Shown here piece after piece: positions 30,401 to 30,653 of a stretch of DNA of 30,653 bases. The notes beneath the pieces were generated by a model. The model worked only from the letters and a program-made list of their open reading frames with translations. It was not told where the DNA came from and did no database searches. Made by a program: the position numbers and the translations under genes. The stretch is taken from NCBI RefSeq assembly GCF_040096285.1, contig NZ_JBBMEY010000023.1, positions 1 to 30,653 of the forward strand, in the 5' to 3' direction. This DNA comes from Ruminococcoides intestinihominis (lineage in GTDB: Bacteria; Bacillota; Clostridia; Oscillospirales; Acutalibacteraceae). The first letter of the stretch is position 1, and each line of letters begins with the position of its first letter.

Positions 30401-30511
30401 AAAACGGGCGACAGTACAAATGTAATGGCATTTATCGTGATGTTGCTTGCGTCTGCTGGTGGACTGGCTGGAACATATCTTTACAAACGCCGTAAAATGA
30501 AGAAATCATAA
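27467..30511 (+). CDS. Sortase-anchored thioester / Cna-B / VaFE-repeat adhesin of a conjugative element
   Basis: The product has 1014 residues. Start ATG 27467 follows AAGGAG and gives a proper signal peptide (MKRTWKRLCTGFLALATVVT…HAE); an upstream in-frame ATG at 27389 lies within a terminator hairpin and is rejected. Residues 60-190 form a TQXA-type thioester domain: Cys72 in AYCIDIN and Gln128 in EQCVVW should form the bond that traps surface targets covalently. Three or more SpaA/Cna-B-like domains follow (YKVDKT, APNGYLLDG and APDGYLTDG are the usual closing segments). Two VaFE repeats of 129 residues (VTFEELYD) precede a Pro/Glu linker, SPKTG (977-981), a membrane span and a basic tail, the sortase signal. 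It is probably a mating-contact adhesin or pilin. Confidence 0.9.
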   Translation: MKRTWKRLCTGFLALATVVTALPTTPVHAESKQYWTESAERVGIIEKVMNDGSLGSTFNEGMMKVEGETAYCIDINTDFKNGYKTRADASSRMSADQISDVALSLEYVKQYGEAHKELNYKQVYLLEQCVVWQRLSVHLGWQCDNVRASYDEIPKATQDEVFAGARAFVKENKGRYECGGYIYSGEGQELGQFWAKLNVGNTKLQKVSSNTSITDGNGNYSIAGATYGVFADKDCTKQLATLTTDENGNTDIVEVKAGTVYIKELSAPAGYKVDKTVYSLKVEAGKTATLKVSDTPKVTDTLIELFKIDMETQKDNPQGNASLAGAEFTWKYYAGFYNKDNLPAEATRTWVTKTIAETDSDGTTHYITKLADAYKVSGDSFYMQDGKSVLPLGTLTVEETKAPNGYLLDGAYMQAGDKSEQIKDLYVTQITEDGDLAVLTGSNHFSVSDKVIRGGVKIQKRDLETGDTKPQGSATLKDTAFDIISLNDHSVLVEGKLYKKNEVVKTIRTDIEGIASTSADLLPYGKFRIVESEAPDGYLTDGAKPIDFAITENGKIVDLTDEAHSIYNQIKRGDIEGVKIGAGTHKRLADVPFRITSKTTGENHIVVTDDNGQFSTSADWASHKHNTNAGKTSEDGVWFGTSEPDDSKGALPYDTYIIEEMRCDSNKGFELIPPFEIVVSRNNLVVDLGTLTDEYEKEISIHTTATSKDGEKYILAGKEVTIVDTVKLDGLTKGTKYQLKGWQMLKEENAELIIDGKRVENDYTFVADDEEMKVEISYTFNASALGGKNLVTFEELYDFSNPDEPVKVAEHKDIEDDGQTVLITERIIKIHTTATDKDGNKELEAGKDVTIIDTVTLEGLEVGTQYKLVGWQMLKEENAELLINGKRVESDYTFTADSETMKVEVAFTFDATSLDGKQLVTFEELYDLSNPDEPKKVTEHKDIEDKGQTITFKEKPEEPEKPETPPTPEKPNRPSDSPKTGDSTNVMAFIVMLLASAGGLAGTYLYKRRKMKKS
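29567..30340 (+). repeat. Two tandem 387-bp coding repeats (VaFE modules)
   Basis: The segment starting ATTCATAC at 29567 recurs at 29954, a period of 387 bp or 129 codons. Similarity is high at the DNA level too (for example TGGCAGATGTTRAAAGAAGA and GCAATCCAGACGAACC in both), which points to recent duplication or gene conversion and makes copy number likely to vary between strains. Confidence 0.85.
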
Positions 30512-30523
30512 GGCGGTAACGGT

Positions 30524-30653
30524 ATGAGGAAAGAAAAATCACGCTCTCCGCCGAAGCTGTCAAACGGCAGATTTTTGCTTATTCTGGCTTGTCTGCCTAC
30601 AACCTGCAAGAACACGGATAGTCAAGGGTGCGTAAGCATTGATTTTACCCTTT
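30524..30653 (+). CDS. Start of a further element gene, cut by the window edge
   Basis: ATG 30524 lies 12 nt after the adhesin stop, with AAGGCGG ahead, and stays open to the window end (43 codons, beginning MRKEKSRSPPKLSNGRFLLI). The +1 frame from about 30522 reads ERKITLSAEAVKRQIFAY and continues for 30 codons to a TAG, and it looks at least as protein-like but has no start codon. So either the small hydrophobic protein is real or this is a decayed or frameshifted gene. I do not recognise either product. Confidence 0.35.
   Translation, partial: MRKEKSRSPPKLSNGRFLLILACLPTTCKNTDSQGCVSIDFTL

Larger units (their letters stand above)
27180..30653 (+). mobile_element. Left part of an integrative conjugative element (Tn916/Tn1549-like)
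   Basis: The right end of the window differs from everything before it: visibly higher GC, Arg codons CGT/CGC, and an adhesin typical of Firmicute conjugative elements. Tandem arm-site-like repeats (27255-27274) mark the end. No integrase, relaxase or conjugation gene is in view because the window stops; integrase is normally at the other end in this family. The start coordinate is approximate. Confidence 0.6.

Overview
The window reads as a low-GC, AT-rich Firmicute chromosome, probably a gut Clostridia of the Ruminococcus/Eubacterium kind. The evidence is an alpha/beta-type small acid-soluble spore protein (a spore former), Arg codons that are mostly AGA/AGG, class 1B dihydroorotate dehydrogenase (pyrD+pyrK), a Leloir galactose operon, and large secreted proteins with BspA-type leucine-rich repeats and Big_2 domains. 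The genus assignment is inference. No rRNA, tRNA, CRISPR array or complete prophage was seen.

Layout. (1) 1-388 is AT-rich intergenic DNA with a strong terminator and short repeats. (2) 389-4620, minus strand: a tight block transcribed as transglutaminase-like lipoprotein > pyrK > pyrD > YetF/DUF421 membrane protein > ruvX. (3) 4768-8091, plus strand: a free-standing phage-derived cassette with its own promoter and terminator: BppU-type baseplate/receptor-binding protein, XhlA-like anchor, holin and GH25 endolysin. There are no capsid, packaging, tail-tube or integrase genes. (4) 8156-10378, minus: spore protein, a DtxR-type metal regulator and a secreted Big_2 protein, each apparently a separate unit. 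(5) 10586-18350: a complete galactose module. A GPH-family sugar symporter, galK, galE, galT and galM run on the minus strand from one promoter, and a LacI-family regulator diverges on the plus strand. The gap between them holds four copies of a TTTASTAAA-like operator spaced about 2, 3 and 4 helical turns apart. (6) 18382-24307, minus: a BspA-like LRR protein, an ion-transporter-superfamily permease and a 920-residue LRR/Big_2/Cys-repeat surface protein. (7) 24664-24852, plus: a TM2-domain protein. (8) 24948-27201, minus: four small membrane or lipoprotein genes of unknown function, flanked by remnants at both ends. (9) about 27180-30653, plus: the start of an integrative conjugative element with visibly higher GC and CGT/CGC Arg codons. 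It carries tandem 11-bp repeats like the Tn916-integrase arm sites, two terminator-like hairpins and a 1014-residue thioester/Cna-B/VaFE sortase-anchored adhesin.

How the parts work together. The gal genes form one catabolic unit: import, mutarotation, phosphorylation, uridylyl transfer and epimerisation. The regulator, transcribed divergently, probably represses both promoters. The phage cassette encodes what is needed for membrane permeabilisation and wall cleavage plus one fibre-like protein, and could be domesticated. The element at the right edge appears to have inserted into the first gene of the small lipoprotein operon, leaving a 3' remnant and removing its promoter. The most interesting items are this junction, the orphan lysis/fibre cassette with its palindromic control region, and the phased operator array.
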